Counted from the first letter of the stretch, positions 19,733 to 29,587 are shown. The stretch is 64,000 bases of DNA from Muribaculaceae bacterium (GCA_017557425.1 JAFYYU010000018.1:17650-81649); one strand, 5' to 3'. Notes: generated by a model not told the origin, from the sequence alone. Numbers and translations: made by a program.

Positions 19733-20293
19733 TCATTCAACAGGCTCGACAGGAACCGGCTCGATGAGGTCACGATACAACTTCAACGAGTCACTGGGCA
19801 TTTTGTCGCTGCCCAAGATCGTGGGCATGAGATCGAGCGTCAACTCATAAGGCTTGTTGTTCATCATGTGGCGAGCGCCAAATGTGTCCATATCGGGATT
19901 GATGGCATAAAGCAGATTGAGCACGATGCTCAAGATAAACGCATACTTGAACATGAAGATCAGCGAGCCGCCCAAGCGGTCGATAAAACCCAGGTTGGCC
20001 GCTTTGAGCGCTCCCTTGAACAAGCGCAACAGTAACCTGATAACCACCATGACGAGCAAGAATGCAAAAGCCAGCGAAACTGTCTTGACCGTGATGGATG
20101 ACAACGGCCATTCGGCGGCACTGGGAACGATGGCAAGGAAGATGCTCTGAACCAGGTCGCCGCACTTGTAACACAGGATAATGGCCACAATCCATGACAC
20201 AACCGAGGACAACTGGCCGATGAAACCCTTGCGGTAGCCCAGTACAATGCCCCCTATCACAATCAATATCAATAAAGCGTCAACTAATGTCAT
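19733..20293 (-). CDS. CvpA family membrane protein
   Basis: A 186-residue protein with four hydrophobic helices, beginning MTLVDALLILIVIGGIVLGYRKGFIGQL, the CvpA (colicin V production) family signature. CvpA proteins contribute to envelope stress and bile resistance in other bacteria, but the molecular role is not known. The tail after the last helix is acidic. It is transcribed divergently from aroA through the inverted repeat at 20323-20360. Confidence 0.85.
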   Translation of the reverse strand: MTLVDALLILIVIGGIVLGYRKGFIGQLSSVVSWIVAIILCYKCGDLVQSIFLAIVPSAAEWPLSSITVKTVSLAFAFLLVMVVIRLLLRLFKGALKAANLGFIDRLGGSLIFMFKYAFILSIVLNLLYAINPDMDTFGARHMMNNKPYELTLDLMPTILGSDKMPSDSLKLYRDLIEPVPVEPVE

Positions 20294-20322
20294 ATATTCT
20301 GTAATAATGGTGACTTAGAGCG

Positions 20323-20360
20323 CAAAGATACTAAAAAATCCGATGAATTTAGTATCTTTG
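20323..20360. promoter_or_regulatory. symmetric divergent promoters for cvpA-like gene and aroA
   Basis: A perfect 13-bp inverted repeat (CAAAGATACTAAA at 20323-20335; complement at 20348-20360) with a 12-bp centre. The outer 8 bp of each arm are TATCTTTG -7 boxes, one pointing left (cvpA-like gene) and one right (aroA). Confidence 0.7.
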
Positions 20361-20389
20361 TAGCACGATTATCACCACCCACGAGCCAG

Positions 20390-21625
20390 ATGGACCTGCA
20401 ACTCACAGCACCACAAAGGGCTAAAGCGACGATCATGTTGCCTTTGTCCAAAAGCATCAGCAACCGCGCACTGGTCATTGCCGCATTGTGTGACGGCAAG
20501 CCGCAGGTGCGGCATCCCGCGTTGTGCGATGACACCGATGTGCTCATCGAAGCCCTGTCGCGCAACGGCGGTAATATCCATGTGGGGGCTGCAGGCACAG
20601 CCATGCGGTTCCTGACCGCCTACTTTGCTACCCGTGAGGGCGTCACTGTCACGCTCGACGGTGTGGAGCGCCTGCGCCAGAGGCCTATGGGCCCGTTGGT
20701 CGATGCGCTGCGTGAACTGGGGGCCCATATCGAATATTTAGGCCAGGAAGGCTATCCCCCGCTACAAATCACGGGAACAGCCATGCACGGCAAGGATATC
20801 GTCATGGACGGCGGAGTGAGCTCGCAATTCACCTCGGCGGTGATGATGATCCTGCCCGTCATCGAGGGCGGAAGCATTGAACTGACAGGCGACATCGTGT
20901 CGATGCCCTACATCCAGATGACCGCAGCGGTGATGCAAGACATGGGCGCTGATGTGGACATCACGAGCAGACACATTTCCATCGGCAAGGGCTACACGGG
21001 CAATGATTACCTGGTCGAAGGCGACTGGAGCGCCGCTGCGCCGTGGTATGCCATCGCCGCGCTGCTCCCTCAGTCACAACTCACGCTTGAAGGCCTGTCG
21101 GCCGACAGCATCCAAGGGGATTCCCGCCTGGTGGAACTAGGCAAAAAACTAGGCATCATGTCACGGTTTGATGCCCACGGAGTGACGCTGGATACAAGCG
21201 GTTTCATCGGCTGTTGCTGCTCTTCCTTTGCCGACATGGCCGCCACACCCGACCTCGTGCCGTCGTGGGCCGTGCTGATGTGCCTGCTGGAAAGGTCGTT
21301 CCGCATGACGGGCGTGCGCACACTGCGCTTCAAGGAGAGTGACCGGCTGAAGGTCCTGCGCGAGGAACTGCTCAAACTGGGTTATGTCCTGAAAATCGAG
21401 AACGAGGATGCCATTTCATGGTATGGCGAGAAAGTCCCCGTCACCCAGGAGCCGCCGGTCATCAATCCACACGGCGACCACCGCATAGCGATGGCTTTTG
21501 CTCCTGCTGCCGTGCGTTTTCCCGGGCTGGTCATCGCTGATGCCGAGGTAACGAGCAAGTCCTATCCCGCCTTTTGGCGTCATCTTGAGAAAACCGGATT
21601 TACTATTCATCAATTGGCACAATAA
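20390..21625 (+). CDS. aroA: 3-phosphoshikimate 1-carboxyvinyltransferase (EPSP synthase)
   Basis: Sixth step of the shikimate pathway: joins phosphoenolpyruvate and shikimate-3-phosphate. The 411 residues have the family landmarks LPLSKSISNRALVIAAL (about 16-32), GAAGTAMRFLTAYF with RLRQRPMGPLVDALRELG, FKESDRL (about 311-317) and PHGDHRIAMAFA (about 363-374). The usual GNAGTA reads GAAGTA here, as in many Bacteroidota enzymes. It lies 21 bp before a metallophosphoesterase gene, so the three downstream genes may be one unit. Confidence 0.95.
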   Translation: MDLQLTAPQRAKATIMLPLSKSISNRALVIAALCDGKPQVRHPALCDDTDVLIEALSRNGGNIHVGAAGTAMRFLTAYFATREGVTVTLDGVERLRQRPMGPLVDALRELGAHIEYLGQEGYPPLQITGTAMHGKDIVMDGGVSSQFTSAVMMILPVIEGGSIELTGDIVSMPYIQMTAAVMQDMGADVDITSRHISIGKGYTGNDYLVEGDWSAAAPWYAIAALLPQSQLTLEGLSADSIQGDSRLVELGKKLGIMSRFDAHGVTLDTSGFIGCCCSSFADMAATPDLVPSWAVLMCLLERSFRMTGVRTLRFKESDRLKVLREELLKLGYVLKIENEDAISWYGEKVPVTQEPPVINPHGDHRIAMAFAPAAVRFPGLVIADAEVTSKSYPAFWRHLEKTGFTIHQLAQ

Positions 21626-21646
21626 ATGCAATAACGAGGCAAGAAA

Positions 21647-23116
21647 ATGAAAACAAGACTCATTATTATATTAATGGCATTAACGACACTGTTTGCACTG
21701 GATTCATCGGCACGTAACGTGCGCAACCGCATTGTCATCATCAGCGACGTGCATCTGCTGAGTCCCGAACTCATCACCCCCGGCAGCGCCATTGACCGTG
21801 CCGATGCCGGCGAGACCAAAATGATGGCGATGAGCGACGACATCATGACCGCCATCACCGACAGCATTATCGAGATGGAGCCGACAGTGGTATTGCTCAC
21901 CGGAGACCTCACCAACAACGGTGAGCGGCTGAGTCATGAACGCATGGCACAGCACCTGGCGCGCATGAAACAGCAAGGCATCCAGCCGCTGGTCATCCCG
22001 GGCAACCACGACTGCAACAACCCCTATGCGCGCAGCTTTGACGGCGACCGCACCGTGCCTGCCGCCACCGTCACACGAGAAGAGTTCGCCCAGATATACA
22101 AGGACTTTGGCTATGGCAAGACATCTGTGCGTGACACTGCCTCCCTGAGTTATTGCTGCGAGCCCTTCAAGGGCGTCGTCATCATCGGTATCGACAGCAA
22201 TATGGACGAACAGAACACACTCACTTGCCGCGGTGACAACGCCGACACCTACCACAACGGCGGGCGCATCAAGCCCGAAACGCTGCAGTGGGTCATTGAC
22301 CGTGCGATTGAGGCCCGCAAACAGGGCAAACAGGTCATCGCGATGATGCACCACCACTTGGTGACGCATTTCGACCAAGAGGAGCGGCTGTTGGCGAACT
22401 ATATCATCAAGCGCCACGACGAGACGGCCCGACAACTGCTTGAATCAGGCATCCACACCATCTTCACCGGGCACCTTCACGTGACCGACGCCGCCACTGC
22501 ATATAACAGCGAGGGCACCGACAGCATCGTCGAGATAGCCACAGGCTCGGCCATCTGCTATCCCTTTGCCCTGCGCACGGCGTCAATCGATGACAAGAAG
22601 AAGACGCTGCAGGTCAACACACAGTGGCTCACGTCCACAGCCTCCTGCCCCACCCTGCGCGAGCAAGGACGCCAGCGCATCATCGCCGCTGCACCAGGCT
22701 TGGCCAGCATGATTTCAGGCAAAGCGTGGGACAAACTTGGCGGACGCGTGGGCCAGATCAAGGCCATGCTTGAGATGAACGGCAATAAGGTCAATCTGCC
22801 CGAGTCTCCCCAGCAAGCCACACAACTCGCCTTACGCCACTTGAGCGAGGTGCTGTCGCGAACGCTGCTGGCCGTGGTGGAGGGCAACGAGCAGGAAAAA
22901 GACGTCGAGACCCTTATCGAACAGGGCAAACAGGGCTTACGTGCCATGATTGAAGAGGTTGCACCGGACCAGGCCGAAAACCTGTGGGAGTTCTTCCTGG
23001 AGAATGTATATCCCAGACTGGAGCCCCTGGTGCTCAGCATACTTGAGGACCGCAACGGTGTGGGCACCCCCACCGAAAGCCATACCGACGACCTGCATCT
23101 TACCGTCAACCTGTAA
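21647..23116 (+). CDS. secreted calcineurin-like metallophosphoesterase
   Basis: Binuclear-metal phosphoesterase of 489 residues. A signal peptide (about 1-22) is followed by the metal motifs SDVHLLSP (D/H), TGDLTNNGER, PGNHDCNNP, MMHHHLV and FTGHLHVTDA, in the usual order over about 30-290. The remaining ~190 residues form an alpha-rich C-terminal domain shared with the next gene (both end in SILEDRN-GxxT). The substrate is unknown. Likely periplasmic or surface; it arose by tandem duplication with 23169-24584. Confidence 0.88.
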   Translation: MKTRLIIILMALTTLFALDSSARNVRNRIVIISDVHLLSPELITPGSAIDRADAGETKMMAMSDDIMTAITDSIIEMEPTVVLLTGDLTNNGERLSHERMAQHLARMKQQGIQPLVIPGNHDCNNPYARSFDGDRTVPAATVTREEFAQIYKDFGYGKTSVRDTASLSYCCEPFKGVVIIGIDSNMDEQNTLTCRGDNADTYHNGGRIKPETLQWVIDRAIEARKQGKQVIAMMHHHLVTHFDQEERLLANYIIKRHDETARQLLESGIHTIFTGHLHVTDAATAYNSEGTDSIVEIATGSAICYPFALRTASIDDKKKTLQVNTQWLTSTASCPTLREQGRQRIIAAAPGLASMISGKAWDKLGGRVGQIKAMLEMNGNKVNLPESPQQATQLALRHLSEVLSRTLLAVVEGNEQEKDVETLIEQGKQGLRAMIEEVAPDQAENLWEFFLENVYPRLEPLVLSILEDRNGVGTPTESHTDDLHLTVNL

Positions 23117-23168
23117 CTAATCGTTAAAACGTCCACAATCAACATCAAACTATTCAAACGCTGGACAG

Positions 23169-24584
23169 ATGAATACTCAATCAAAGGCAACTATTAAGAT
23201 GGCCGTCATCAGCGACCTGCACGTGATGGCGCCGCAGTTACTCGTCAGTGAGGGCAAAGCATTTGAGGATTACCTGATCAAGGACCGGAAAATGCTGCGT
23301 GAAAGTGCCGAGATTCTGGATACCCTCGTGACCGACATCCTGGACATGAAGCCCCACCTGGTTCTGGTAACGGGAGACCTGACCAAAGACGGTGAACGTA
23401 TAAGTCACCAGTTGGTTGCGGCACAGCTGCACCGGCTTGTGGATGCAGGCATCCAAGTGCTTGTCGTCCCCGGCAATCACGACATCAACAACCCTGATGC
23501 CAAGTTTTATGATGGAGAGACCGCTACACCCGCCGACACGATCACTCGCAACGAGTTTGCCGAGATCTACAAGAATATGGGCTATGACGAACTGTCACGA
23601 CGTGACCCCGACACGCTGAGCTACTGCCGCGACGTGACCGACAGTCTCACCATCCTGGCCATTGATGCCTGCATGGACCGCCTCAACACCTTTGTGTCGC
23701 GTGGAGATGCCCGCGACCACTGCAAGACCAGCGGCAATCTGGAAACGTCAAGCCAGCAATGGCTGGTAGAGCAAGCCGCCGCCGCGACCGCAGCGAGCAA
23801 ACGTGTCATCGCCATGATGCACCACCACCTGGTGCCGCACTTCCACATGGAGGACACCCTGGCTGCGCCTTATATGGTGGATAGCGCAGGACAGCTGTGC
23901 GAAAGGCTCGTTGCGGCTGGCGTACACGTGGTTTTTACCGGCCACCTGCACATCAGCGACGTCAGCCAGACCAATATGAACCAAGGCCAAATGGTCGAGA
24001 TTGCCACCGCTGCCGCTGTGGGCTACCCCTGCCAGTGGCGAGTGGCGACCTGCAACACATCCACCGGCAAGATGCAGTTGCGCACCGTCACCCTGCATAG
24101 CCTGCCGTCAGACCCCGACTTCAATGAGCGCTCCCGCGACGTGTTTGTCAATTGCATCCCCACAATGACCCGTGGCGTACTCACACGCTACTGGCCCGAG
24201 GTCAGTCAAGCCATTGACAACTACAGGCATGAACACTCCTTTATGATGCGTTTCGTCAATCTGCCTGACACCCCCGAGGGCATCGCCCAGCTGCTGCTCA
24301 AATACCTGCAGGAACCCGTGACGCAGACCTATATCGCCTTTGCTGAAGGCAATGAGGGGGGCAGCGACAATCTGGCGCTGGTGGAGCAGCTCATCGACGG
24401 CGTGAATCATGTGGTCAACGAGACGACACGCGGCATCCTGCGTCCTCTGGCCAAGGCCGCGCTACGGCTGCGTGTTTACAGCATTGCCCGCAAGGTGTTG
24501 CGTAGCATTCTTGAGGACCGCAACGACATCGGCACCAAGCACGAGGCCGTCATCAATGACCATACGGCAATCATCAGCATTTAA
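23169..24584 (+). CDS. calcineurin-like metallophosphoesterase, no signal peptide
   Basis: A 471-residue paralogue of the preceding gene with the same metal motifs (SDLHVMAP, TGDLTKDGER, PGNHDINNP, MMHHHLV, FTGHLHISDV) and the same C-terminal domain ending in SILEDRNDIGT. It starts MNTQSKATIKMAVISD with no signal peptide, so it is probably cytoplasmic. The pair could act on one substrate in two compartments; that is inference. Confidence 0.86.
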   Translation: MNTQSKATIKMAVISDLHVMAPQLLVSEGKAFEDYLIKDRKMLRESAEILDTLVTDILDMKPHLVLVTGDLTKDGERISHQLVAAQLHRLVDAGIQVLVVPGNHDINNPDAKFYDGETATPADTITRNEFAEIYKNMGYDELSRRDPDTLSYCRDVTDSLTILAIDACMDRLNTFVSRGDARDHCKTSGNLETSSQQWLVEQAAAATAASKRVIAMMHHHLVPHFHMEDTLAAPYMVDSAGQLCERLVAAGVHVVFTGHLHISDVSQTNMNQGQMVEIATAAAVGYPCQWRVATCNTSTGKMQLRTVTLHSLPSDPDFNERSRDVFVNCIPTMTRGVLTRYWPEVSQAIDNYRHEHSFMMRFVNLPDTPEGIAQLLLKYLQEPVTQTYIAFAEGNEGGSDNLALVEQLIDGVNHVVNETTRGILRPLAKAALRLRVYSIARKVLRSILEDRNDIGTKHEAVINDHTAIISI

Positions 24585-24847
24585 CGTCAACTTGCTACCC
24601 TGAGACGCTCGTCAAAGCCGCATTCCTATTAGATTCCCACATGTCTGTAACACCGGGTCAACAGACCTTGTATAAACAGGTTTATCGGCAAGAGAGGTTA
24701 ACGGTTTGTCAGCATATTTTAAAACCACTCATTATTTCAAAAAAGGAATAATTTGAGACAATTTGGATAACTTTTCTAAAAAAAGCCTATTATTTCTACT
24801 GAAATAAATAGTTTTGATATCATTTTGCCCAAATTATTGCCAATTTG
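24585..24847. other. AT-rich intergenic region
   Basis: No gene is visible between the phosphoesterase stop and the promoter of the HTH gene. A small perfect inverted repeat TTATTTC-tact-GAAATAA lies at 24790-24807, 40 bp upstream of the -33 box, and may be an operator. Confidence 0.4.
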
Positions 24848-24879
24848 TTTGGTGTGATAGGTTTTCCTCTATAAATTTG
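24848..24879 (+). promoter_or_regulatory. promoter for the LuxR-type HTH gene
   Basis: TTTG (24848-24851), 20 bp, TAAATTTG (24872-24879): a near-ideal Bacteroidota promoter, giving a leader of about 35 nt. Confidence 0.75.
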
Positions 24880-24919
24880 CAAGTACGTTATAATTAGCGT
24901 CTTATCAAAACCAAGTATT

Positions 24920-25138
24920 ATGAATACCCCCAAAACCGAACTCACTTCCCGGGAGAAGGAAGTACTGGAGCTGCTGTCATCAGGGTATAACAGCAAAGAA
25001 ATAGGTGAGAAGATATTCATCTCCTCTAACACTGTGGAGTATCACCGCAAGCAATTGTTGCGCAAAACAGGTTCGCGCAATGTTGCTGAATTAATCGGTA
25101 AAGCATACCGCACCGGTCTGTTGAAGATCAACGACTGA
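24920..25138 (+). CDS. stand-alone LuxR/GerE-type HTH protein
   Basis: Only 72 residues, essentially just a GerE/LuxR DNA-binding domain: LTSREKEVLELLSSGYNSKEIGEKIFISSNTVEYHRKQLLRK covers the four helices (about 8-50). There is no receiver or sensor domain. The strong promoter and following terminators make it a genuine monocistronic gene, not a fragment. It probably acts as a small transcription regulator or interferes with larger LuxR-type regulators; targets are unknown. Confidence 0.85.
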   Translation: MNTPKTELTSREKEVLELLSSGYNSKEIGEKIFISSNTVEYHRKQLLRKTGSRNVAELIGKAYRTGLLKIND

Positions 25139-25163
25139 GATTATCAAGTATTCAACGATTAAA

Positions 25164-25198
25164 GGCTATGCCGTTTAGGGGGCATGGTCTTATTTTTT
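25164..25198 (+). terminator. terminator of the HTH gene
   Basis: Stem GGCTATGCC/GGCATGGTC with G-U pairs, followed by TTATTTTTT. Confidence 0.7.
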
Positions 25199-25215
25199 GA
25201 CAGTATCCAATGCAA

Positions 25216-25257
25216 CAAACGCGCCCGCTGCACATGAACGGCAGCGGGCGTGTTTTG
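25216..25257. terminator. strong bidirectional hairpin between the HTH gene and mscL
   Basis: Perfect 10-bp GC stem CGCCCGCTGC/GCAGCGGGCG extended by CAAAC/GTTTTG. It serves both convergent units. Confidence 0.75.
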
Positions 25258-25315
25258 CCTCGATCGAGCAAGTGGGTTCCACCTGGTGGAATAACCCCTT
25301 GCCTTGTCGTGAAGA

Positions 25316-25726
25316 TTACTTCTTGTCCTTGAGCAGGTCGCGGATGTCGGTAAGCAACTCTTCCTGAGTGGGTCCAGCAGGAGCCTCGGGCTCTTCCTTC
25401 TTGGGCATGAGCTTGTTCATGGCCTTAATCATCAAGAAGATACACAGGGCGATGATCAGGAAGTCGATGATGTTCTGGATGAACATGCCATACTTGAGGG
25501 TGGCGCCAGCGATAGGCTCTCCGCCATCCACTGCGGGCAACATCATCTCATACTTCAGACCTGACAGGTCAATACCGCCAGTCAACATACCGATGAACGG
25601 CATGAGCACATCGTCCACGAGGGAGCTAACAATCTTGCCAAAGGCACCGCCCATGATTACACCGACAGCCATGTCCATCACGTTGCCTCTCATGGCAAAC
25701 TCTTTAAATTCTTTTACAAAACCCAT
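25316..25726 (-). CDS. mscL: large-conductance mechanosensitive channel MscL
   Basis: Homopentameric inner-membrane channel that opens under membrane tension and releases solutes in hypo-osmotic shock. The 136 residues begin [30 protein letters not shown], the MscL signature, with pore-lining TM1 (about 15-45) and TM2 (about 75-100). The C-terminal helical bundle carries an [10 protein letters not shown] linker and ends [10 protein letters not shown]. Single gene, convergent with the HTH gene. Confidence 0.95.
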   Translation of the reverse strand: MGFVKEFKEFAMRGNVMDMAVGVIMGGAFGKIVSSLVDDVLMPFIGMLTGGIDLSGLKYEMMLPAVDGGEPIAGATLKYGMFIQNIIDFLIIALCIFLMIKAMNKLMPKKEEPEAPAGPTQEELLTDIRDLLKDKK

Positions 25727-25839
25727 AATTCATCAAGTTTTTAAAAATTAATATAATTACTGAATTATTAAACATTCTTAATTCGGCTTTAAAAGGAGCA
25801 TTTTAATATTCAAAGTCAACAATGAATCAATATTTTTGC

Positions 25840-25847
25840 TAACTTTG
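25840..25847 (+). promoter_or_regulatory. -7 box (TAACTTTG) for gapA
   Basis: TAnnTTTG match 102 bp before gapA. A GCAGCCGC-ATA-GCGGCTGT hairpin at the expected transcript start and an A/T-only leader before the ATG are notable. Confidence 0.6.
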
Positions 25848-25946
25848 CAGCCGCATAGCGGCTGTTTGTTACAAACGCCAATGCAAAGGTAATAAAAAAT
25901 TAAAATAAACGTTATATATCCACATTATTTATTAAAAAATTATTAA

Positions 25947-26987
<1,041 letters not shown>

Positions 26988-27019
26988 TGCCACTGTTCAT
27001 CCACTGATTAAAGAAAAAG

Positions 27020-27055
27020 TCCCTGCGGTGCATTGACGCATCGCGGGGATTTTTT
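27020..27055 (+). terminator. gapA terminator
   Basis: A 12-bp stem with two G-U pairs (TCCCTGCGGTGC/GCATCGCGGGGA), a 6-nt loop and a T6 tract. Confidence 0.9.
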
Positions 27056-27074
27056 CATAAAAAAGAATAAAAAA

Positions 27075-27107
27075 TTTGGAATGTTGGTACCCGATGGCGT
27101 AACTTTG
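27075..27107 (+). promoter_or_regulatory. promoter for the rubredoxin-rubrerythrin unit
   Basis: TTTG (27075-27078), 21 bp, TAACTTTG (27100-27107). The expected transcript starts about 40 nt before the rubredoxin ATG. Confidence 0.75.
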
Positions 27108-27154
27108 TAACCAACAAAACGTTTTTTATTAACCATCTAAAACAATTCACGACA

Positions 27155-27268
27155 ATGAAGAAATGGAAATGCGTTGTGTGTGGCTACATCCACGAGGGTG
27201 ACACACCTCCCGAAGAGTGCCCGCTGTGCGGCGTTGGACCCGAGGACTTTGAGGAAGTGACCGAGTAA
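27155..27268 (+). CDS. 37-residue rubredoxin-like protein
   Basis: A complete small gene, ATG 27155 to TAA 27266-27268. It begins [20 protein letters not shown] and continues with [17 protein letters not shown]. Two CxxC pairs (C6/C9 and C22/C25) form one Fe(Cys)4 site, as in the short rubredoxin domain of rubrerythrins; a classical rubredoxin is about 53 residues. It sits 88 bp before a rubrerythrin carrying nearly the same domain at its N-terminus, and shares its promoter. A likely electron carrier to the diiron site; it probably arose by partial duplication. Confidence 0.85.
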   Translation: MKKWKCVVCGYIHEGDTPPEECPLCGVGPEDFEEVTE

Positions 27269-27356
27269 CCGTCACCCCACAGTTTTGACCTCGATACATT
27301 GACTATCAAAACATCTGTTTAACTTACTAACCGAGAATAACAACTGACTAACAATT

Positions 27357-27908
27357 ATGGCTAAAAAATGGATCTGCACCGTGTGCGGTTACGTGCACGA
27401 GGGTGATACCCCCCCTGAGAAATGTCCGCAGTGTAAACAACCCGCCGAGAAGTTCAAGGAACTCAAGGAGGACGATGAAGTAACCTATGCCGCCGAGCAC
27501 GTTATCGGCGTTGCCAAGGGCGTTGACCCCGAAATTCTTGCTGGCCTGAAGGCACACTTCGAGGGCGAATGCTCTGAGGTGGGCATGTATCTGGCTATGT
27601 CACGCCAGGCCGACCGTGAAGGCTATCCCGAGGTAGCCGAAGCCTTCAAGCGCTACGCCTTTGAGGAGGCCGAGCATGCCGCCAAGTTCGCTGAGCTGCT
27701 GGGCGAGGTAGTTTGGGACACCAAGACCAACCTCGAGAAGCGCATGGCCGCCGAGGCCGGTGCCTGTGAGCACAAGACCCGCATCGCCAAGCTCGCCAAG
27801 GCCCAGAACCTCGACGCCATCCACGACACCGTTCATGAGATGGCACGCGACGAGGCCCGCCACGGCCAGGGCTTCACCGGCCTGTACAACCGCTTCTTCA
27901 AGAAATAA
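27357..27908 (+). CDS. reverse rubrerythrin (N-terminal rubredoxin, C-terminal diiron domain)
   Basis: NADH-linked peroxidase type protein that detoxifies H2O2 (and possibly O2) in anaerobes. The 183 residues have the domain order reversed from classical rubrerythrin: rubredoxin [10 protein letters not shown]...CPQC (C7, C10, C23, C26) first, then a four-helix ferritin-like diiron domain (about 55-180) with ligands in [19 protein letters not shown] and [11 protein letters not shown]. This matches clostridial reverse rubrerythrins. Likely induced by oxygen; partner of the mini-rubredoxin upstream. Confidence 0.92.
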   Translation: MAKKWICTVCGYVHEGDTPPEKCPQCKQPAEKFKELKEDDEVTYAAEHVIGVAKGVDPEILAGLKAHFEGECSEVGMYLAMSRQADREGYPEVAEAFKRYAFEEAEHAAKFAELLGEVVWDTKTNLEKRMAAEAGACEHKTRIAKLAKAQNLDAIHDTVHEMARDEARHGQGFTGLYNRFFKK

Positions 27909-27910
27909 GC

Positions 27911-27996
27911 GGGTACTTCCAGCGGGAATCGAACCCACAAAGAAATCGCCCGGGCATAGCGCCTAGGCGATTTCTTCATTGTACTCCCGCTGGGAA
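27911..27996. repeat. tRNA 3'-end fragments around a hairpin (probable attachment scar)
   Basis: On the minus strand the region reads as the last bases of tRNA-Arg (ATTGTACTCCCGCTGGGAA on the plus strand, 27978-27996), then a hairpin (AAGAAATCGCC/GGCGATTTCTT), then a second T-arm-like piece (GGGAATCGAACCCA, plus strand, about 27922-27935). The 19-bp part is repeated exactly at 29584-29602 inside the intact tRNA-Arg gene. The hairpin may also terminate the rubrerythrin transcript. Confidence 0.6.
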
Positions 27997-28096
27997 ATGA
28001 TAGAATTTCCTGTTATTTCTGTTGATTTCAGAATAATGACTGAAATTCAATGGATGAAAATATGAGTAGCATATTATTCCACTCTCGCATCTTTCT

Positions 28097-28176
28097 ACTG
28101 AAAACTTTTTGGTTTTTTTAAAAAACTTTTCAGTACGAATGAAAAGTTTTCCTATCTTTGCAAAAACTTTTCAGTA
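28097..28176 (+). promoter_or_regulatory. promoter with repeated AAAACTTTTCAGTA operator half-sites for the ATPase gene
   Basis: Four copies of the motif, in alternating orientation, occur at 28097-28110, 28121-28134, 28139-28150 and 28162-28176. The middle two form a perfect 11-bp inverted repeat. A TATCTTTG -7 box (28153-28160) lies between copies three and four, so a bound protein would block transcription. Confidence 0.6.
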
Positions 28177-28200
28177 TAATTCGTTAGTAAAGAACAGAAA

Positions 28201-29388
28201 ATGATTATCCGAGAGCATTATATAGAAAAGATACGCCCTTTCTACGACAGTGATCTTATCAAGATTATCACTGGGGTACGCAGGTGCGGCAAATCAGTTA
28301 TCAAAGACCAGATAGAACAAGAGCTTCGTGAACAAGGGAAACGTACACTTTCACTTGATTTTGAGAGACTTTCGGTGAGCTCTCAAATACGAACCGCCGA
28401 AGAACTGGAGGCGTTTGTGTTGTCTCATTTATCGTCCGAGAAGACCTACGTATTTCTTGATGAGATCCAGTTGGTAGAAAATTGGAACCTGGCATGCCGT
28501 TCGTTGCGTCTCGAAAACCTGTCACTGTTTATTACCGGCAGCAATTCCAAGCTGCTATCCAAAGAACTCACAAAGGCATTCTCTGGAAGATATGTGTCTT
28601 TTAACATACGTCCATTCGTCTATAAGGAAATTTGTGAGTACGCCGCCGAGACAGGGAACACGCGCTCAGTGACCGACTATCTGATTTATGGAGGTTTCCC
28701 AAAAACCATTGAGTTTCCTGATAAATCATCCATTCTTACTTATTTATATGAGCTGGACGAGCAGATTGTGCGCAATGATATCATCAATCGTTACCATGTC
28801 AGAAAAGTGGCACTCTTTGAGAGACTCATCAATTATGTCCTGTGTGCCAACAGCAGGATATTCAGTGCCCATTCGGTGATGAAATATCTTAAAGGGCAAG
28901 GAATGCAAGCATCTGTCAACACAATCATGAAATACTTGAGCTATCTGGAGGAGGCTTATATCATCCGCTCTATTCCTCAGTACATGACAAAGGCAAAAAG
29001 GGAACTCATGTTTTTTTCCAAAGTGTATGACGAGGATGTCGCGTTTAACACAATACGACAACCTGAAAACCGATATGACCTGACACACAATCTTGAGAAT
29101 GTAGTGTATAACGAATTGGTTTTTATGGGTTATAACCTGTCAGTGTTCAGAAAAGACTCGCAGGAAATAGATTTCTATGCCACAAAGAACGGCAAGAGCT
29201 ATCTTGTGCAGGTAGCCTACTCCATTGCCGATGATGAGACTTACAATAGGGAGTTTGCGTTATTCAACAAACTGGATCAATCCATGCGGAAAATCATTAT
29301 TACCAATGATGACATTGATTACTCCACAAGCACCGTGCAACATATTATGCTTAAAGATTTCTTGAATATGAACGATTTGGAGGGTTAG
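28201..29388 (+). CDS. AAA ATPase with DUF4143 domain
   Basis: A 395-residue P-loop protein of the AAA_14/DUF4143 type: Walker A GVRRCGKS (about 25-32), Walker B VFLDEIQ (about 84-90), GSNSKLL sensor-like segment, a winged-helix middle (about 200-265), and a C-terminal DUF4143 part with a nuclease-like ELVFMGY...EIDFYATKNGKSYLVQVAYS pattern (D and Q/K positions as in PD-(D/E)XK folds). These abundant Bacteroidota genes have no settled function; toxin- or mobile-element-like roles are proposed. It is AT-richer than its neighbours and lies between duplicated tRNA-Arg 3' ends, so it was probably inserted. Confidence 0.8.
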   Translation: MIIREHYIEKIRPFYDSDLIKIITGVRRCGKSVIKDQIEQELREQGKRTLSLDFERLSVSSQIRTAEELEAFVLSHLSSEKTYVFLDEIQLVENWNLACRSLRLENLSLFITGSNSKLLSKELTKAFSGRYVSFNIRPFVYKEICEYAAETGNTRSVTDYLIYGGFPKTIEFPDKSSILTYLYELDEQIVRNDIINRYHVRKVALFERLINYVLCANSRIFSAHSVMKYLKGQGMQASVNTIMKYLSYLEEAYIIRSIPQYMTKAKRELMFFSKVYDEDVAFNTIRQPENRYDLTHNLENVVYNELVFMGYNLSVFRKDSQEIDFYATKNGKSYLVQVAYSIADDETYNREFALFNKLDQSMRKIIITNDDIDYSTSTVQHIMLKDFLNMNDLEG

Positions 29389-29537
29389 ACAAAATGCAGA
29401 GCAATACGTCATCGTTTCACAAAACACGCTAGCAATGATCATCTCCCTTTATGAGTGGGATTAAGCACTTTTTAAGGCTGGAAAACTGGTTGAAAGTGAC
29501 CTGAAAGTACATTATCATTATTACCAGTAGAAAATTC

Positions 29538-29572
29538 AAAGACACTGCAAATCAATGACTTGCAGTGTCTTT
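29538..29572 (+). terminator. terminator after the ATPase gene
   Basis: Perfect 13-bp stem AAAGACACTGCAA/TTGCAGTGTCTTT with a 9-nt loop and T-rich tail. Confidence 0.85.
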
Positions 29573-29587
29573 ATTGTTGTTGGATTG

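Noticed and set aside
25269-25300. GGGTTCCACC/GGTGGAATAACCC hairpin as mscL terminator
   Set aside because: No T-tract on the minus strand; the 25216-25257 hairpin is the better candidate.
25884-25891. Minus-strand TACCTTTG as mscL promoter
   Set aside because: No -33 element at usable spacing, and the leader would be about 150 nt across the gapA promoter.
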